Shown here piece after piece: positions 6,385 through 14,220 of a stretch of 18,042 nucleotides of DNA (the stretch's first letter is position 1; the number at the start of each line of letters is the position of its first letter). The translations under genes were made by a program, and so were the position numbers. The stretch is from Candidatus Bathyarchaeota archaeon (GTDB taxonomy: Archaea > Thermoproteota > Bathyarchaeia > Bathyarchaeales > WUQV01): positions 1-18,042 of the forward strand of contig WUQV01000212.1 of NCBI GenBank assembly GCA_009889585.1, written 5' to 3'. The notes beneath the pieces were generated by a model that was not told the DNA's origin, did not search any database, and was given only the letters and a program-made list of their open reading frames with translations.

Positions 6385-7650
6385 TCAGGCTTTAACCTTA
6401 CGCGTTTTCAACATTTCAACGATAACGTCGATCAACTTCCTCGCGACGTCGCGCTTTAAGGTCAGCGGGATGTGAATTACGTTCTTCATCTTATCGACTA
6501 TGAAGACCTCGTTCGTATCCGTTCCGAACCCAACCCCTTTCCTTCCGACATCGTTAGCGACAACTAAATCCGCTCCTACTTCTAGGAGCAACTTATGTGC
6601 GCTTTCGATCAGCTCTTCATTCGATAAGTTGTACTCGGCTCGAAAGGCGACAAGGAAAACCTCCGGTGAGACCTCCTTAACGGCCTTTACGACCTTAGGA
6701 GCTGGCTTAAGCTTTAGCGTTAATAAGGGTAGCTCACGCGTAGGCACTTTGTAAACGTAAGGCTCCTCGGGCGTCCAATCGGCGGCTGCCGCAGCAGCTA
6801 TTACGACATCATACCTCGTCGACTTCAACTCGGAGACCACGGCCTCGTACATACGTTCAGTCGTCTCGACGGACAATACCTTAGCCCGTTGAGGCGGAGG
6901 AGCCCTCCCGAGCCCGTACACTAACGTCACGTCCGCCCCTCGTCTTAAGGCCTCCTCAGCGATCGAAACGCCCATCTTCCCCGAGCTCTTGTTCGTAATG
7001 ACCCTAATGGGGTCGATGTATTCAACCGTCGGACCGGCTGTTATCAAAACCCTCAAGCCGAGGAGGTCCCGTTGAATTGTAAGCCTCCGTATCACGGCTT
7101 CGACTATCTCCTTCGCCTCAGCTATCTTCGCCTTGCCTTCCTCGACCCTCGGGCCTACGATTTCAACGTCGATGGCTTGAAGCTTCCTCAAGTTCTCCGT
7201 TACGATCGGATGGCGGTACATGGACTCGTGCGTAGCCGGCACGATGACGATGGGCAAGCCAGCGCCTATTGCAGCTGAAACGACCGATGTCACGGGCGTA
7301 TCGTCTATGCCGCACGCGATCTTGCTTATGGTGTTCGCCGTAGCTGGCGCAACGAGCACTAAATCGGCCTTGTTGGCGTACTCGCTGACGAAAGCTACGT
7401 GCTCGACCTTTCCCGTCAGCTCCGTTACGACAGGGTTGCCGGTCGCCCACTCGAGGAGGTACGGATGGACGATCTTCTGCGCCATTTGCGACATCACGAC
7501 GAAAACTTCGGCCCCATGGCGCATTAACTCCCTAGCTACGTCAACGCATCGAACGGCTGCAACGCTACCAGTTACGCAAAGGACGACGCGCTTTCCCTTC
7601 AGCTCATCGCCCTTCGTCCCTACGATATCCTTCGAAGGATGAGCTTTCAT
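6385..7650 (-). CDS. coaBC: Bifunctional phosphopantothenoylcysteine decarboxylase / phosphopantothenate-cysteine ligase
   Basis: A 421-residue fusion with both activities of CoA synthesis: ligation of cysteine to 4'-phosphopantothenate (C-terminal CoaB) and FMN-dependent decarboxylation to 4'-phosphopantetheine (N-terminal CoaC). CoaC begins KGKRVVLCVTGSVAA; the catalytic His is H84 in KVEHVAF. The substrate-binding motif usually written P-x-M-N-x-x-M-W appears at 138-145 as PATHESMY, with Thr and His in place of Met and Asn. His here also occurs in archaeal members as far as I recall; the Thr I cannot place. CoaB (about 199-421) has the nucleotide-binding segment VLITAGPTVEYIDP and ITNKSSGKMG at 201-227. 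It is the third gene of the pantoate kinase, PPS, CoaBC operon, 24 bp after PPS. Confidence 0.95.
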   Translation of the reverse strand: MKAHPSKDIVGTKGDELKGKRVVLCVTGSVAAVRCVDVARELMRHGAEVFVVMSQMAQKIVHPYLLEWATGNPVVTELTGKVEHVAFVSEYANKADLVLVAPATANTISKIACGIDDTPVTSVVSAAIGAGLPIVIVPATHESMYRHPIVTENLRKLQAIDVEIVGPRVEEGKAKIAEAKEIVEAVIRRLTIQRDLLGLRVLITAGPTVEYIDPIRVITNKSSGKMGVSIAEEALRRGADVTLVYGLGRAPPPQRAKVLSVETTERMYEAVVSELKSTRYDVVIAAAAAADWTPEEPYVYKVPTRELPLLTLKLKPAPKVVKAVKEVSPEVFLVAFRAEYNLSNEELIESAHKLLLEVGADLVVANDVGRKGVGFGTDTNEVFIVDKMKNVIHIPLTLKRDVARKLIDVIVEMLKTRKVKA

Positions 7651-7674
7651 GGATGGTCGCCCCTTTAAGCCCTC

Positions 7675-8463
7675 CTAAAGCTCAAGGGCAACTCCCTTCG
7701 CAGCTAGCTCCAAAAGCCTATTGTTGATCAAGCGAAGTGCTTCAGCTAAGTTCCTTCGATTATCGAACTCAAACGATATCCTTCGAAGCTCCTCATAGCT
7801 CGATCCCTTGAGCTTCTTGACAGCTTTAACGAGCTTTGGCATAGCTCTCACGACGTTGTCGACGATCGTTATGGAGGCAGACCTCGCCGTCCTCGATAGG
7901 GGGTTTAAGTCAATAGCTATCACAGTCTTGCCCATTTTCGCAAGGGCTTCAGCTCTATCGCCGTCTTCCAATGGTATTAAGACCGCGTCAGCGATGAAGA
8001 TCCCGCGCGGATCCACCCTCCTTCGTTCGCTTAACACCCCAGGTATGCTAGCTGAGGCCGCGTCGCCAACGCCTAAGACCTCTTTAACGCCAGCCTCCTT
8101 AAGCAACCTTTCGATTGCAAGCTCCCTTTCGAACGACCTGTGAAAGAGGTTCACCTCTATCCTTGCGTTATTAAGCTCTAACCAAAGCTCTACGACCTCC
8201 TCAAGGGCTAACGCCGTCGTGTTCCCGTTCACGGAGATAACAGGCCTCTTAGCGATGAGCAACGTGGCGGCTGCCGCTTCGATGGCCTTTAAGGCAGGCT
8301 CCGTCGTCCGCTCCCCCAATAGGTAATCGAAGGCTTCGCCCCTTCCGTGAGCTATGAGGCCGGCTGCGACGACCACGCCCTCCTTAAAGTGCTTGATGAG
8401 CTTCCCCCTGATCCGAAGGGACTCAGCCCTCGGATGACCTGGTGGAACGTCAACGTATTCCAT
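7675..8463 (-). CDS. 4-phosphopantoate--beta-alanine ligase (archaeal phosphopantothenate synthetase, DUF137)
   Basis: A 262-residue protein of the archaea-specific phosphopantothenate synthetase family, which joins phosphopantoate and beta-alanine using ATP (EC 6.3.2.36). Family landmarks are HPRAESLRIR at 10-19, the segment GLIAHGRGEAFDYLLGERTT at 35-54, SVNGNTTAL at 77-85 and NLFHRS at 105-110. Length is typical. The ATG at 8463 lies inside the end of the pantoate kinase gene (14-bp overlap), so the two are translationally coupled. Together they replace the bacterial PanC/PanK order of steps. Confidence 0.93.
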   Translation of the reverse strand: MEYVDVPPGHPRAESLRIRGKLIKHFKEGVVVAAGLIAHGRGEAFDYLLGERTTEPALKAIEAAAATLLIAKRPVISVNGNTTALALEEVVELWLELNNARIEVNLFHRSFERELAIERLLKEAGVKEVLGVGDAASASIPGVLSERRRVDPRGIFIADAVLIPLEDGDRAEALAKMGKTVIAIDLNPLSRTARSASITIVDNVVRAMPKLVKAVKKLKGSSYEELRRISFEFDNRRNLAEALRLINNRLLELAAKGVALEL

Positions 8464-9388
8464 CGATCAACCTAGCCCCTTCGAAGTCGATACCGCAGAC
8501 GAATAGCTCGGCCGTTGAAGCGTACTTACCGAACGTCTTAAGGGCCCTTTCGATTGAATCGCGTTCTACGATGGTGAAAACGGCCTCCCCGAACATCGGC
8601 ATGCTACAGGTCAAGCCGGCTTCATCAGCCTCGATCAGAATCTTTCGAACTCTATCTGTGATTAGCCCGATGCGCTCAGCGAACCCTCGGGAGAGCCTTA
8701 GGAAGTTATCAACGCTTAAGTCGTTAAGGAACTCGTTAAGGAGCTTTCCGCCAGCCTCGTTCACGCGCCGACGGATCTCCAAATCGCTTAAGGCTCTTTT
8801 AGTAGAGAGAGGTCCGAAGCTTAAGGATACGACCGCGTAACTTTCATCGATCGGTACGCGTACGATTTCGCCGATCCCAGGCGCCCCCGGCTTAACCCTA
8901 GCCTCCAAGCCCCCGAACGTCTCGGCGATGACCGTCCCGAGGCCCGTCTTACATTCCACCTCAGCGACGTGCGCTATTTGAGCGGCTTCGTGCTTAGACA
9001 AGCCAGCTTCAAGGGCCTCGTTAAGGGCCAAGGCTAAGCTTAACGCTCCAGCCCCGCTAGAGCCGAATCCAGCTCCGATGGGAATTCTTACGTCGTGTTC
9101 AACGAAGACGTTAAAGTTGGCGCTTCCTTTAACGCGTTTAACGTAAGAGAGGAAGGCGTTTATAACGCGCTTAGAGACTTCCGCCTCCGACCCTCGGCCG
9201 TTGATCTCTATCTTAACTTTAGAGTCGCATCCCTTCGGCGCTCTTCGAATAGCCACATCTGTCGTGACCCCTCGATCGATAGAAACCCCTGCTCCTCTTG
9301 AGCCCTTTAACAACGGGTCCGTCGGCTCGTCGCAAATTTCGAAGAAGCCCGTCACGTGGCCTGGTGAGAAGGCCGTTAATTGCTTCAT
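8450..9388 (-). CDS. Pantoate kinase, GHMP superfamily (archaeal CoA pathway)
   Basis: A 312-residue GHMP kinase of the archaeal pantoate kinase family (EC 2.7.1.169), which phosphorylates pantoate with ATP. The N-terminal family signature SPGHVTGFFEI is at 8-18. The GHMP phosphate-binding loop PIGAGFGSSGAGALS is at 103-117. A C-terminal GHMP-type segment with SMPMFGEAVFT lies near 260. Identity as pantoate kinase and not another GHMP enzyme is secured by the PPS and CoaBC genes that follow. It is the first gene of the operon, starts at ATG 9388, and has a TATA box at 9419-9428, giving a leader of roughly 10 nt. Confidence 0.93.
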   Translation of the reverse strand: MKQLTAFSPGHVTGFFEICDEPTDPLLKGSRGAGVSIDRGVTTDVAIRRAPKGCDSKVKIEINGRGSEAEVSKRVINAFLSYVKRVKGSANFNVFVEHDVRIPIGAGFGSSGAGALSLALALNEALEAGLSKHEAAQIAHVAEVECKTGLGTVIAETFGGLEARVKPGAPGIGEIVRVPIDESYAVVSLSFGPLSTKRALSDLEIRRRVNEAGGKLLNEFLNDLSVDNFLRLSRGFAERIGLITDRVRKILIEADEAGLTCSMPMFGEAVFTIVERDSIERALKTFGKYASTAELFVCGIDFEGARLIDGIR

Positions 9389-9418
9389 CGAGAGGCCGAT
9401 TCGTACAAACAGGTATAA

Positions 9419-9428
9419 TCATATAAAG
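9419..9428 (-). promoter_or_regulatory. TATA box of the CoA operon
   Basis: CTTTATATGA on the minus strand, centred about 35 nt upstream of ATG 9388. It predicts initiation near 9398. It shares the 135-bp divergent intergenic region with the AOR promoter. Confidence 0.5.
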
Positions 9429-9483
9429 ATCTTGTATAGATTGTTTATATTAATTAAACACTTAAGTTATCGAAATAGGGAAG

Positions 9484-9495
9484 CTATTTTTAAGC
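9484..9495 (+). promoter_or_regulatory. TATA box of the aldehyde:ferredoxin oxidoreductase gene
   Basis: CTATTTTTAAGC lies about 25 nt upstream of the ribosome binding site. A GAGGT at 9514-9518 with 5 nt spacing sets the start at ATG 9524; the upstream TTG 9518 falls inside or next to that site. Confidence 0.5.
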
Positions 9496-9523
9496 TCGAC
9501 GAGCTCATACGACGAGGTTGAGC

Positions 9524-11296
9524 ATGTACGGTTACGCTAACAAGATCCTATGGGTCGATTTAAGCAGAGGAGAGGCGGTAGCTAAAGCGTTAGAGGAGGG
9601 CTTAGCCCTACGGTACATCGGCGGCAAGGGGCTTGGCGCGAAAATCCTCCACGAGGAGGTTCCGCCGAAGGTCGACCCGTACGATCCCGCGAACGTCGTC
9701 GTCTTCGCGACGGGCCCGGTGAACGGCTTGGCGTTATCCGGGGCGGCTAAGTTCTGCGCCGCCTTTAAGTCGCCTTTAACCAACGCTTGGGGCGAATCCT
9801 ATTGCAGCGGCCATTTCGCCCCTCATTTAAAAAGAGCGGGGTACGACGCTATCGTAATCCGAGGTAGGTCGAAGGAAGCGGTTTACCTCGTCGTAAGCGA
9901 TGAGGGAGCCTCGTTAAAAGATGCCTCCCATCTTTGGGGCAAGGACTCGTTCGAGGCTGAGGAAGCGATCAAAAGGGATCATGGAAGGGATTTTCAAGTC
10001 CTTTCGATCGGGCCGGCTGGCGAGAACCTCGTGAGGTATGCTTGCGTAAGCCACGATAAAGGCCGTCAATTCGGACGATGTGGCGCTGGCGCTGTGATGG
10101 GGTCAAAGAAGCTGAAGGCCGTGGCGGCCCGTGGCACGAAGGCGGTCGAAGTAGCCAGGCCTGAGGAGCTAGAGGCCTTTAGGGATTGGTTAAACAAGGA
10201 GGCTTCTAAGAGGTTAAGGTCGCTTACGGAGTACGGTACGCCAGCTATGGCGGCGTTAACCAATGCCACGTTCACTTTGCCTACGAGGAATTGGAGGGAG
10301 GGTGGGTTCGAGAGGATCGATGAAATAGACGCTGAGGCCATGAAGGAGAGGATCGTTAAGCGAAATAAGGCTTGCTTCGCTTGCGTCGTCGCTTGTGGGA
10401 AGTTATCTAAGGTCGAAAGGGGCCCTTATGCCGGAACGGAGGTTGAAGGGCCTGAGTATGAGACGCTTTTCGCATTCGGGCCTCTTTGCGAGAACGCTAA
10501 CTTAGAGTCAATAGCGAAGGCTAACGAGTTATGCGATCGACTCGGGTTGGATACGATATCGTCTGGAAGCGCGATAGCTTTCGCAATGGAGTGTTACGGA
10601 AGAGGGCTGTTGACTAAGGAGGATGTTGGCCTAGAGCTGAAGTTCGGCGATCATGAGGCTATCGTAGCCCTTTTGAAGAAGATCGCTTATCGAGAGGGCT
10701 TCGGCAACGTCTTAGCCGAAGGCGTGAAGAGGGCGGCCGAAGCCATAGGGAAGGGCGCTGAGGAATTCGCCGTTCACGTGAAGGGGTTGGAGCCGCCTGG
10801 CTACGACCCTAGGGGCTTGAAGGGCGTCGCTTTAGCGTACGCGGTTTCGGCAAGAGGGGCTTGTCACTTGAGGCACATGGCGTACAGGCCCAACTTATAC
10901 GGACGCCATCCATTTCGAGAGGATGCGATCGATCGCCTCTCGTACGAAGGACAAGCCGGGATGGTGAAGGAACAAGAGGATTTTTACGCGTTAGTGGACT
11001 CGATGGTCTTATGTAAGTTCTTATGTTTACCGATCACAGGGCCAATCCTTTGGGATGAATTGATTAAGCTTTATTCGATCGTAACTGGCTTGGAAGTTAA
11101 GAAGGAGGAATTTGTAAAAGTGGCTGAAAGAATAAATAACTTGGTGAAGGAGTTTAACTTAAGGGAGGGTCTTAGTAAGAAGGATGATTTCCTTCCGAAG
11201 AGGTTAATGAAGGAACCTGTGAAAGGGCAAGTGGTTGATGAAGGGAAGCTAAATGAAGCGTTAAATAAGTATTATGAGCTTAGAGGATGGGCGTAA
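9524..11296 (+). CDS. aor: Aldehyde:ferredoxin oxidoreductase (tungsten AOR family)
   Basis: 590 residues from ATG 9524, normal length for the AOR family, which oxidises aldehydes to acids with a bis-tungstopterin cofactor and passes electrons to ferredoxin through one [4Fe-4S] cluster. The N-terminal domain shows YIGGKGLGAK, VFATGPVNG and SYCSGHFAPHLKRAGYDAI. The cluster ligands are CFACVVAC (Cys 284, 287, 291, numbered from this ATG) and the distal Cys in DSMVLCKF (about 497). The pterin-binding segment LGLDTISSG is at about 340-348. The physiological aldehyde cannot be read from sequence, and no maturation or ferredoxin gene is adjacent. It is monocistronic, divergent from the CoA operon, and followed by a hairpin at 11303-11327. 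Confidence 0.95.
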   Translation: MYGYANKILWVDLSRGEAVAKALEEGLALRYIGGKGLGAKILHEEVPPKVDPYDPANVVVFATGPVNGLALSGAAKFCAAFKSPLTNAWGESYCSGHFAPHLKRAGYDAIVIRGRSKEAVYLVVSDEGASLKDASHLWGKDSFEAEEAIKRDHGRDFQVLSIGPAGENLVRYACVSHDKGRQFGRCGAGAVMGSKKLKAVAARGTKAVEVARPEELEAFRDWLNKEASKRLRSLTEYGTPAMAALTNATFTLPTRNWREGGFERIDEIDAEAMKERIVKRNKACFACVVACGKLSKVERGPYAGTEVEGPEYETLFAFGPLCENANLESIAKANELCDRLGLDTISSGSAIAFAMECYGRGLLTKEDVGLELKFGDHEAIVALLKKIAYREGFGNVLAEGVKRAAEAIGKGAEEFAVHVKGLEPPGYDPRGLKGVALAYAVSARGACHLRHMAYRPNLYGRHPFREDAIDRLSYEGQAGMVKEQEDFYALVDSMVLCKFLCLPITGPILWDELIKLYSIVTGLEVKKEEFVKVAERINNLVKEFNLREGLSKKDDFLPKRLMKEPVKGQVVDEGKLNEALNKYYELRGWA

Positions 11297-11302
11297 GGCC
11301 TT

Positions 11303-11327
11303 GGCATGATGCTGTAACTTTCATGCC
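11303..11327 (+). terminator. Hairpin just after the AOR gene
   Basis: GGCATGA and TCATGCC form a 7-bp perfect stem with an 11-nt loop, starting 7 bases after the AOR stop. It lacks a long T tract, so it may be an mRNA 3' end structure and not a true terminator. Confidence 0.35.
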
Positions 11328-11433
11328 TTGATGCACAATAGGTTCATCCTATGCTTGCTTCATCTAGTTTAAGAGATAAGCGCTCTTATCCGACAAGCCT
11401 CGGTTATATGAGCACCATTTATTAGGTAGCACA

Positions 11434-11443
11434 CCTATAAATG
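11434..11443 (+). promoter_or_regulatory. TATA box of the decayed antitoxin gene
   Basis: CCTATAAATG about 35 nt ahead of the first readable codon of the AbrB-like pseudogene, a normal archaeal spacing. The promoter thus outlived the reading frame. Confidence 0.45.
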
Positions 11444-11473
11444 CTCCGTGATGAGGTGTTCTAAGGGCATCGC

Positions 11474-11721
11474 AAATGTGAGGTGTTGGTGACTAAGAAG
11501 GGTTAAGTGATCATACTGGTGGAGCTCAGGAGGAAGTATGGGATCAAGAAGGGTCAAGGCTCATGGTTATCGACGCAGAGAATGGGGTCCTCCTTAAGCC
11601 GGCATTATCTACGGCGAAAGCCGTTTATGAGGCCTTTAAGGCTGAGACGGAACGGACAGAAGATGTTAACTACCTTACAACAGCTGATCGTTCAAGGTCG
11701 ATGGTCCTCTTGGGCCTATGA
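11474..11721 (+). pseudogene. AbrB/VapB-type antitoxin gene, broken by a stop and a frameshift
   Basis: Two frames join into one SpoVT-AbrB-like protein. Frame one (from 11474) reads KCEVLVTKKG, a TAA at 11504-11506, then VIILVELRRKYGIKKG. The family usually reads TKKGQVTIPVELRRKYGIKKG, so the stop sits exactly where Gln (CAA) is expected. After one missing base near 11555-11562, frame two continues MVIDAENGVLLKPALSTAKA, VYEAFKAETERTEDVNYLTT, ADRSRSMVLLGL and stops at 11719-11721. The swapped-hairpin DNA-binding half and a long C-terminal tail are thus both recognisable. Such antitoxins normally precede a PIN-domain VapC toxin; none is intact here. Downstream only a 22-codon ORF begins, with an ATGA overlap. 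Confidence 0.75.
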
Positions 11722-11786
11722 AGCTGGGGGTTCTAAGTTCGAATCCAGCGGATCCGCCATATTTCGGTGAAAGGGGATTGTTTTAA
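11718..11786 (+). CDS. 22-codon ORF overlapping the end of the decayed antitoxin
   Basis: The ATG overlaps the antitoxin stop as ATGA, the place where a toxin gene would start. It reads MKLGVLSSNPADPP then YFGERGLF and stops at TAA. It does not look like the start of a PIN-domain toxin (no early Asp), so it is either a truncated partner gene or chance. The stretch GTTCGAATCC inside it mimics a tRNA T loop. Confidence 0.3.
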   Translation: MKLGVLSSNPADPPYFGERGLF

Positions 11787-12188
11787 GCTCCGTTTCATTA
11801 TCTATCGCTTTAGAACTGTTTGAACTCCCTTTACGTTTCTTGGTCTGTTAGCTTTGGCTTAAAAGCTTATCCATCTCATCAGCACCTTCTAAGCCCCAGG
11901 CCCGATTTGATAAGGCGCCGGCCATAAGCTTAAGGCAGGACGTAATTAAGAGGGAGGGCACCTTAAGCTTCATACGGCCTAGCTTAAGGTCGAGCTTGAG
12001 GATTACTTCTATAAGCAACCATCCATACTTGATCGAGTTTCTTAACGTACCTCAAACTGAATACATTCTATCTAATTAGTTGAGATGAGCCCTATTAGGG
12101 CCGACATGATAATAGGCATGAACTTAATACAAAAATTTAAAATGAGCATTCACTTACTAACTGATGAGTTAAAAATAGAAATGCATCT
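11787..12188. other. Gene-poor interval with one possible minus-strand relic and transcript ends
   Basis: On the minus strand a frame is open from 12051 to 11848 (68 codons), reading RNSIKYGWLLIEVILKLDLK then LGRMKLKVPSLLITSCLKLM and ending DEMDKLLSQS. There is no convincing start and I recognise no family; a relic is possible. At 12126-12176 two T tracts on the minus strand (ATTTTTGTATT, CTATTTTTAAC) follow the TOPRIM-like gene and are plausible terminators of that operon. A short inverted repeat (GCCCT, 3 nt, AGGGC) is at 12089-12101. Confidence 0.3.
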
Positions 12189-12722
12189 TTAGGCTTGAAC
12201 TATAAATGCGTAAGCCTCTCGGTCATTTCGAGTTAGGGCTTTAAGGAGCTCTTTAAATTTCGCATAATTCATTAACCTCCTCCAGCATTTAGAGTTATCG
12301 ATCGTCCTCCTAAAAACATCAGGAAGCATGTGCTTTTCATACCTTATACTCTTTTTCAATTCTTCGCTAGGTTTATTTCTAATTTTGTGCCCTTTTGCGT
12401 AAAGAATCCATTCTTCGATTTCGTACTTATTAACGATTATGTGAGCTTTCCCTTTGTAATGATCAGGAACGTGTACGGACTCTCTATTCTTTACATGCTT
12501 TTCACCTTCACCATGAGCATCCACTAAAATTACCACCTTATCGTATTCTTCACAGGCAGTTTCAAGTGCCCTCTTAAATTTGGAACTACAAAGACCCGGT
12601 ATGGCATCGCTTTTTATTCGATGATCCCACGGTAACATACGCTCGGTATGTAGTTTTCGTTTCAAGATTTCTATAACGCCGACGCCGTACGAATCCTCGG
12701 TAAATACGAAAATTTTAGGCAT
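12189..12722 (-). CDS. Small TOPRIM-like (DUF4276-like) protein, partner of the AAA ATPase
   Basis: 177 residues. The N-terminus MPKIFVFTEDSYGVGVIEIL places an acidic residue (Glu9) at the end of the first strand, as in TOPRIM folds. VVILVDAHGEGE at 63-74 matches the second TOPRIM strand, but the usual D-x-D is D68-A-H70. Further on KYEIEEWILYAKG (99-111) is the pattern of DUF4276-type proteins, where EIEAW follows the metal site. The likely role is a metal-dependent nuclease (inference). Its ATG lies within the last codons of the ATPase gene (8-bp overlap ATGCCTAA), so the products are made together, as in two-gene ATPase + TOPRIM defence systems. It cannot be assigned to a named system from sequence alone. 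It ends the operon and is followed by T tracts. Confidence 0.65.
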   Translation of the reverse strand: MPKIFVFTEDSYGVGVIEILKRKLHTERMLPWDHRIKSDAIPGLCSSKFKRALETACEEYDKVVILVDAHGEGEKHVKNRESVHVPDHYKGKAHIIVNKYEIEEWILYAKGHKIRNKPSEELKKSIRYEKHMLPDVFRRTIDNSKCWRRLMNYAKFKELLKALTRNDREAYAFIVQA

Positions 12723-14091
12723 AACCGCCGTATAGTATGTACTCGCTGAAAGTTACCCCCAGTTTATTGAGTTTAGCGGAAATTTCGGCGGGTTTTTCGA
12801 ACCTATGGGGCTTAGTTGCGCCTTCCTGATCCTTTTCGAGGATGACCACTTCCTCCGGCCTTAGGATATCTATAACGGCTGGCGAATGAGTTGCGAATAT
12901 CCCGACGGACGATGAGTTCCTGATTTCATCTATAACGTAGCGAATCGTCCTAGCGTGTAGGGAATTTTCTATTTCGTCGCAAGCAATGATGGGGGCGTTA
13001 CGCTCTAACGCCAACTCTAAGATTACGAGCTTGTAAAGCCCGTCAGGAACGGACGGCGGGTTCAATTCGCTTTTTCCGTCGTAGAATTTCAAGTAGGCCC
13101 TACCGTCGCTGGTGGTCTCCAGGCGTACGTTGCTATCCATTCCGAAAACGTACTTGATGGAGTTAACGACTCTTTCCGGGATTTCGCCAACGCTGGATAG
13201 GACCGATATTAAATTGGAGCCATCCCCCGAAATTATCAGTTCTCTTTTTGGGTGTATCGGTTCCCTTATGGCTTTGTACTCGATTCTCCCGAGAATGATC
13301 GTCCCTTCGGCTATAATGTAGGCCCCTACTGCCCCTAAGGTAATTGGATAGACAAGGTCGTCGAGTAAATCATCTAGAACTATGGAAAGGTGATACCCCA
13401 TAGCATCTAAGCCCAAGGATTCGCTAATACTATCGCAAATATTATCATGCATGAAACCCACGACACTTTCAGTATCCGCCATAATTTTGATCATATCTAG
13501 GACCAGTTTCATGAGGTACCTGTGTGGTGACTCCTTTATTTCAACCTCCTGATTCGCTTTGAGCTTGTCCAGAACTTCCAACCTAAGCTTTATGATCTCT
13601 TCCTCTGATACCTTTGTATAGTACTTTTCTAGCAATTCTCTTTTTAGAATTAGTTTCCATAAATCACTCCTAGCTAGTAAAGTTACCTCGAGAGGGGATA
13701 GTATTGAAATCCTTTCCTCAAGTATCTTAAATTCCTTGTCACTTTCGGCTACGGTTATTTCGTACGAGGAGTCGACGCTCTTGTCTTTATATGTAACTGA
13801 GTATTCGAAGTCTATAGTTATAGGGAGGTTCTCATCCCCCTTCCATACGGCGTTTTTGTAACCCCACCACTCTAAAAACGGGTTTATTTCCTCCCCCCTC
13901 AGGTAGTCCAGAACCATTTTGAAAAGCTTCAGGGCCTCTATCGAATTCGTTTTCCCAGATCCGTTCGGACCTATGATGACGTTCAGCCTTTGGAGGTCCA
14001 GTTCGAAATCCTTGAGGCTCTTGAAGTTCCTAACGCGTAACTTCTTTACCTTAACTTCGATTCCTTTCATTACTTCATCGATATCCGCCAT
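12715..14091 (-). CDS. OLD/RecF-like AAA ATPase (AAA_21 type), probable defence ATPase
   Basis: 458 residues with an SMC/RecF/ABC-type split ATPase. It opens KVKKLRVRNFKSLKDFELDL and then Walker A GPNGSGKT at 41-48. A long central insertion (about 85-340) contains helices and strands with no recognised domain. A signature-like SVPDGLYKL is at about 347-355, Walker B IIACDEIEN at 368-376, and the switch His in FATHSPAVID at about 402. The C-terminus lacks the fused TOPRIM nuclease that OLD proteins carry; that function appears to be in the next, overlapping gene. The start is ATG 14091, with a TATA-like CTTATTTAGA at 14141-14150. Relatives include the ATPases of OLD, PARIS (AriA) and similar anti-phage systems. 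The surroundings are decayed accessory genes, which suits a defence island. Confidence 0.85.
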   Translation of the reverse strand: MADIDEVMKGIEVKVKKLRVRNFKSLKDFELDLQRLNVIIGPNGSGKTNSIEALKLFKMVLDYLRGEEINPFLEWWGYKNAVWKGDENLPITIDFEYSVTYKDKSVDSSYEITVAESDKEFKILEERISILSPLEVTLLARSDLWKLILKRELLEKYYTKVSEEEIIKLRLEVLDKLKANQEVEIKESPHRYLMKLVLDMIKIMADTESVVGFMHDNICDSISESLGLDAMGYHLSIVLDDLLDDLVYPITLGAVGAYIIAEGTIILGRIEYKAIREPIHPKRELIISGDGSNLISVLSSVGEIPERVVNSIKYVFGMDSNVRLETTSDGRAYLKFYDGKSELNPPSVPDGLYKLVILELALERNAPIIACDEIENSLHARTIRYVIDEIRNSSSVGIFATHSPAVIDILRPEEVVILEKDQEGATKPHRFEKPAEISAKLNKLGVTFSEYILYGGYA

Positions 14092-14140
14092 TGTCTCAAG
14101 CCCTAGACATTCTCCAACTCATGCTGACAGGCCCTGTTCA

Positions 14141-14150
14141 TCTAAATAAG
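14141..14150 (-). promoter_or_regulatory. TATA-like element upstream of the ATPase gene
   Basis: CTTATTTAGA on the minus strand, predicting initiation near 14120 and a leader of about 30 nt before ATG 14091. No strong ribosome binding site is visible. Confidence 0.35.
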
Positions 14151-14220
14151 TCTTTCTACCTTGTACAAGTTGTTCATCAAGCTACTTAAGTAAGTCAAGT
14201 ATGGTCGTTTATCACCTCTA

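Noticed and set aside
11447..11500. C/D box small RNA starting at GTGATGA
   Set aside because: No box D (CTGA) at a suitable distance; the sequence is better explained as leader and start of the AbrB-like pseudogene.
11718..11760. tRNA 3' end: GTTCGAATCC with flanking GCTGG and CCAGC, ending GGATCCGCCA
   Set aside because: The T stem would need a 10-nt insertion, no matching 5' acceptor strand or D arm lies upstream, and the sequence reads as codons of an ORF that starts with an ATGA overlap on the antitoxin stop.
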